Positions 6,361 through 8,552 of a stretch of 8,552 nucleotides of DNA are shown here, one piece after another. The notes under the pieces were generated by a model that worked only from the letters and a program-made list of their open reading frames with translations, was not told where the DNA came from and ran no database searches. The first letter of the stretch is position 1. The number at the start of each line of letters is the position of its first letter. Made by a program: the position numbers and the translations under genes. Location of the stretch: contig JACCSL010000389.1 of the NCBI GenBank assembly GCA_013812995.1, positions 1-8,552 of the forward strand, read 5' to 3'. Origin of the DNA: Ardenticatenales bacterium (GTDB lineage Bacteria > Chloroflexota > Anaerolineae > Ardenticatenales > Ardenticatenaceae).

Positions 6361-7362
6361 ATGGCGAAAAGGAGAGATACATTGCGGATATCACCTCGTT
6401 CCTTCTCGCTTGTGCTACTCGTCGGACTCTTCTACCTTCTTAACCGTCTTAGTGGCTGCGTCTTGCAAGACGCGCCGACCGCTTCCCCCACCGCTGGCGA
6501 GGCCAGTGCGACTCTCATCTCTGAGAGCAATCGCCAGAACACCACGATCATCGTTGGCTCCAAGGATTTCGCGGAGCAGTTTCTCATCGGCGAGATGTAT
6601 GCGCTGCTGCTGGAGGAAGCGGGCTTCCGGGTGGAGCGCCGCCTTGATCTTGGCCCAACCCCCCTGGTTCAGGAGGCGCTGCTGGAGGGTATCATCGACC
6701 TGTACCCGGAATACACCGGCACCGCGCTCCTGACGGTTCTACAGTTGCCCTCCGCCAGCGATGCCGAGGCGGTGTATGACACGGTGGCCGACGAATATCA
6801 GGAACGCTTCGACCTGCGCTGGCTGGCCCCCGCACCGATGAACAACACGCAGGGGTTCGCCATGACTCGCGAGGATGCGGAAAAGTATGGCATTCGCACC
6901 TTCTCCGAGCTGGCGGAGCACGCGAGTGAGCTGGTGATGATGGGGCCACCCGAGTTTATGACGCGGGAGGATGGGCTGCCCGGTTTGATGGCGGCGTACG
7001 GGAATTTCGAGGTCAAGATCTACATCCCGGTGGAACCCACGCAGCGCTACCAGGGGCTGCTCAACAACCAGGCTGATGTCGTGGTGGCCTTCGGCACCGA
7101 TGGGGAGCTAGCGGAGTATGATCTCCTGCTGCTGGAGGATGATCGTCATTTCTTCCCGCCCTACCAGGTGGCCCCCATCGTGCGTGCATCGCTGCTAGCG
7201 GAGGCCCCCGAGGTCGGCGCGATTCTCGATGCGCTGGCCCCGAAACTGACCAACGAAACGATGCAGCGGTTGAACTATGAGGTCAGTGGCCGCGAGCGAA
7301 CGCCCGCCGAGGTAGCAAGAGAGTTTTTGATTTCAGAGGGAATGATAGAGGAACAGCCTTGA
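6361..7362 (+). CDS. Glycine betaine/quaternary ammonium ABC transporter substrate-binding lipoprotein
   Basis: A 333-residue OpuAC/OpuCC/ProX-like binding protein. The N terminus has basic residues, a hydrophobic stretch (about 15-27) and the lipobox LSGC with Cys at 33, so the mature protein is probably a membrane-anchored lipoprotein with a Ser/Thr/Pro/Ala-rich tether (34-60). Family hallmarks follow: IIVGSKDFAEQFLIGEM (63-79), DLYPEYTGTAL (113-123), NNTQGFAM (161-168), FFPPYQVAPIVR (264-275) and a closing LTNETMQRLNYEV region. K68, Y118 and T121 match, by spacing, ligand-contact positions known from archaeal ProX. The role is extracytoplasmic capture of compatible solutes such as glycine betaine, proline betaine or choline for import; the exact ligand cannot be read. 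No OpuC-type ATPase or permease is present in the window, so the import partners must be elsewhere. The AAGGAG site supports the ATG start. The stop codon overlaps the start of the next gene. Confidence 0.9.
   Translation: MAKRRDTLRISPRSFSLVLLVGLFYLLNRLSGCVLQDAPTASPTAGEASATLISESNRQNTTIIVGSKDFAEQFLIGEMYALLLEEAGFRVERRLDLGPTPLVQEALLEGIIDLYPEYTGTALLTVLQLPSASDAEAVYDTVADEYQERFDLRWLAPAPMNNTQGFAMTREDAEKYGIRTFSELAEHASELVMMGPPEFMTREDGLPGLMAAYGNFEVKIYIPVEPTQRYQGLLNNQADVVVAFGTDGELAEYDLLLLEDDRHFFPPYQVAPIVRASLLAEAPEVGAILDALAPKLTNETMQRLNYEVSGRERTPAEVAREFLISEGMIEEQP
7347..7362 (+). promoter_or_regulatory. Ribosome binding site and TTGA stop/start overlap
   Basis: AGAGGA (7347-7352) stands six bases before a TTG (7359-7361) whose last two bases begin the TGA stop (7360-7362) of the binding-protein gene. 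There is no ATG in the correct frame upstream of the conserved ATPase core, and the first internal ATG (codon 52) would remove the Walker A motif, so TTG is the best start. The arrangement implies translational coupling. Confidence 0.75.
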
Positions 7363-8264
7363 TCGACTCCGCCATCTTCGTAGAAAAATTGCAAAAAGCC
7401 TATGCCGGTCACATCGCTGTGCGAAGTCTCACCTTCGAGGTGGGGCGCGGCGAAATCTTTGGGCTGCTCGGACCCAATGGCGCGGGCAAGACGACAACGA
7501 TTCGCATCCTGATGGACATCATCAAGCCGGACGCGGGCACGGTGCGCGTACTGGGCGAGCCGCCGGGCAAGGCGCGGCAGCGTGTGGGCTACCTACCCGA
7601 GGAGCGAGGACTCTACCGCTCCATGCGTGTGGAGGAGTGCCTGCACTACCTGGGTGAACTCAAGGGGCTGCCGACGCGGCAGGCCAAGCAGCGGACTAGA
7701 GAGCTTCTGGAGCGCGTGGGACTCTCGGACTGGTCGCGCCACAAGGTCGAAGAGCTCTCGCGGGGGATGCAGCAGAAGGTGCAGATTATCGCCAGCCTCC
7801 TGCACGACCCGGAGTTGATTATTCTGGATGAGCCTTTCCAGGGGCTGGACCCGGTAAACGTGGATATGGTGCGCGGGCTCATCCGCGAGCTGGCCGAGGC
7901 GGGCAAGACCGTGGTTCTCTCCGCACACGAGATGAGCCTTGTGGAAATGCTCTGCCAGCGCATCGCGCTGATTCACCAGGGTGAGGCCGTGCTCTACGGC
8001 CCTCTGGCAGAGATCAAGCGGCAATTTTCGCCCAACGCGCTGGAGATTCACCCGCCGCAATCGCTGGAGGGGTGGCCGGAGGTGCTCCGCACGGAACTTC
8101 AGGATGGGCAGCAGACCGTTTATCTTCACGAGGAGAGCGATCCGCGCGCTTTTCTACAAAAGATGCTGAAAGAGGGCATGGTGGTCGAACAGTTCAAGGC
8201 CGCGTCCGCCTCGCTCGACCAGATCTTCGTCGCGGTGGTGACGGGGAAGAACGGGCGATCCTAG
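7359..8264 (+). CDS. NatA-type ABC-2 transporter ATP-binding protein
   Basis: A 301-residue cytoplasmic ATPase. Visible motifs are the A-loop aromatic Y15, Walker A GPNGAGKTT (38-46), GYLPEERGLY (77-86) in the Q-loop region where Glu replaces the usual Gln as in other NatA-group proteins, signature LSRGMQQK (133-140), Walker B LIILDEP (153-159), D-loop GLDP (162-165) and switch His 190. The region after about residue 225 matches the C-terminal extension (DUF4162-like) common to the NatA/YhaQ group. It would power the ABC-2 permease that begins six bases downstream. NatAB of Bacillus exports sodium; related pairs export antibiotics or other molecules, so the substrate is open. It starts with TTG overlapping the binding-protein stop, so the two genes are co-expressed, although a binding protein is not a normal partner for an exporter ATPase. 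Confidence 0.92.
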   Translation: MIDSAIFVEKLQKAYAGHIAVRSLTFEVGRGEIFGLLGPNGAGKTTTIRILMDIIKPDAGTVRVLGEPPGKARQRVGYLPEERGLYRSMRVEECLHYLGELKGLPTRQAKQRTRELLERVGLSDWSRHKVEELSRGMQQKVQIIASLLHDPELIILDEPFQGLDPVNVDMVRGLIRELAEAGKTVVLSAHEMSLVEMLCQRIALIHQGEAVLYGPLAEIKRQFSPNALEIHPPQSLEGWPEVLRTELQDGQQTVYLHEESDPRAFLQKMLKEGMVVEQFKAASASLDQIFVAVVTGKNGRS

Positions 8265-8270
8265 CCCGCC

Positions 8271-8552
8271 ATGCATCCACTCTTCGTCGTCGCCAAACAG
8301 GAGTACCGTTCCAATGTCCGCCGCCGGGGCTTTCTTGCCACCACGCTCTTCTGGCCCGGCATGGGCTTGCTCCTACTGCTTTTCCTCTACTTCCAGACAG
8401 GGACGATGAGTGAGGCCATTCAGGGGCGGCTGGGTGCCAGGCCAGTCACCGAGCTGACGCTGGAGCAGGAGGAAGTAGGCCCCTCCACGCAGATTGGCGT
8501 GGTGGATGAGGCCGCGCTGCTGACACGACCCATCCCTGCCGCTCTACGCCGC
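8271..8552 (+). CDS. NatB-type ABC-2 permease (3' partial)
   Basis: The ATG at 8271 opens a frame without a stop for 94 codons to the right edge. The N terminus is MHPLFVVAKQEYRSNVRRRG, the usual start of NatB/YhaP-group permeases (a cytoplasmic amphipathic segment with KxEY and basic residues). A first membrane helix follows (about 21-42), and then the beginning of an extracytoplasmic domain with IGVVDEAALL (about 74-83), a typical phrase in this family. The rest of the protein (about 300 residues in the family, including the helix bundle) is outside the window. It lies six bases after the NatA-type ATPase stop with no recognisable Shine-Dalgarno nearby, so translation probably depends on coupling to the upstream gene. 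With the ATPase it should form an ABC-2 exporter of unknown substrate. Confidence 0.88.
   Translation, partial: MHPLFVVAKQEYRSNVRRRGFLATTLFWPGMGLLLLLFLYFQTGTMSEAIQGRLGARPVTELTLEQEEVGPSTQIGVVDEAALLTRPIPAALRR

Noticed and set aside
7587..7616. Glu in place of the Q-loop Gln in the ATPase (GYLPEERGLY)
   Set aside because: This is the normal form in the NatA group, so it is not a sign of an inactive enzyme.
8252..8268. Inverted repeat CGGGC/GCCCG around the NatA-type stop codon
   Set aside because: It has only a five-base stem with a seven-base loop and no T tract, and the next gene starts two bases later. It is too weak to be a terminator; chance in GC-rich DNA is sufficient.
1..8552. CRISPR arrays, insertion sequences, tRNA or rRNA genes
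   Set aside because: No regularly spaced repeats, transposase motifs, terminal inverted repeats or RNA gene signatures were seen in reading the window.

Overview
The window is GC-rich, densely coded on the plus strand only, and holds four genes: one broken by the left edge, two complete, and one broken by the right edge. Gene style (Cache-like sensors, HAMP and class III cyclase modules, very large FtsX-type permeases, TTG start use, stop/start overlaps) fits a free-living bacterium such as a member of Chloroflexota. This placement is an inference with low confidence; the sequence contains no marker gene.

Layout. Positions 1-6306 are one uninterrupted reading frame, open at the left edge. 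It encodes a giant membrane protein of at least 2101 residues. It begins inside the first ectodomain of an FtsX/MacB-type ABC permease unit (1-2034), continues into a second, homologous permease unit (2077-4158), then into two consecutive TM-ectodomain-TM sensor modules (4177-4860 and 4861-5640, the second ending in a HAMP domain), and ends in a class III adenylate cyclase domain (5725-6300) with all expected catalytic residues. After a 54-base gap with a clear ribosome binding site comes a lipoprotein-type substrate-binding protein of the quaternary-ammonium/glycine-betaine family (6361-7362). Its stop codon overlaps the TTG start of a NatA-type ABC ATPase (7359-8264). Six bases later starts a NatB-type ABC-2 permease (8271 onward, cut by the right edge).

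How the parts may work together. The last three genes look like one translationally coupled operon, probably read through from the cyclase gene because no terminator is visible. The binding protein normally works with an OpuC-type ATPase and permease, which are not in the window; the ATPase beside it belongs to the unrelated ABC-2 exporter group. The standout item is the permease-sensor-cyclase chain. If the fusion is real, it would place cAMP synthesis on the same polypeptide as an FtsX-type mechanotransmission permease, a plausible transport-to-second-messenger coupling. A single-base error or mutation could instead have fused two adjacent genes: a GTGA stop/start-like overlap sits exactly at the junction (4159-4162). 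Both readings are recorded below.
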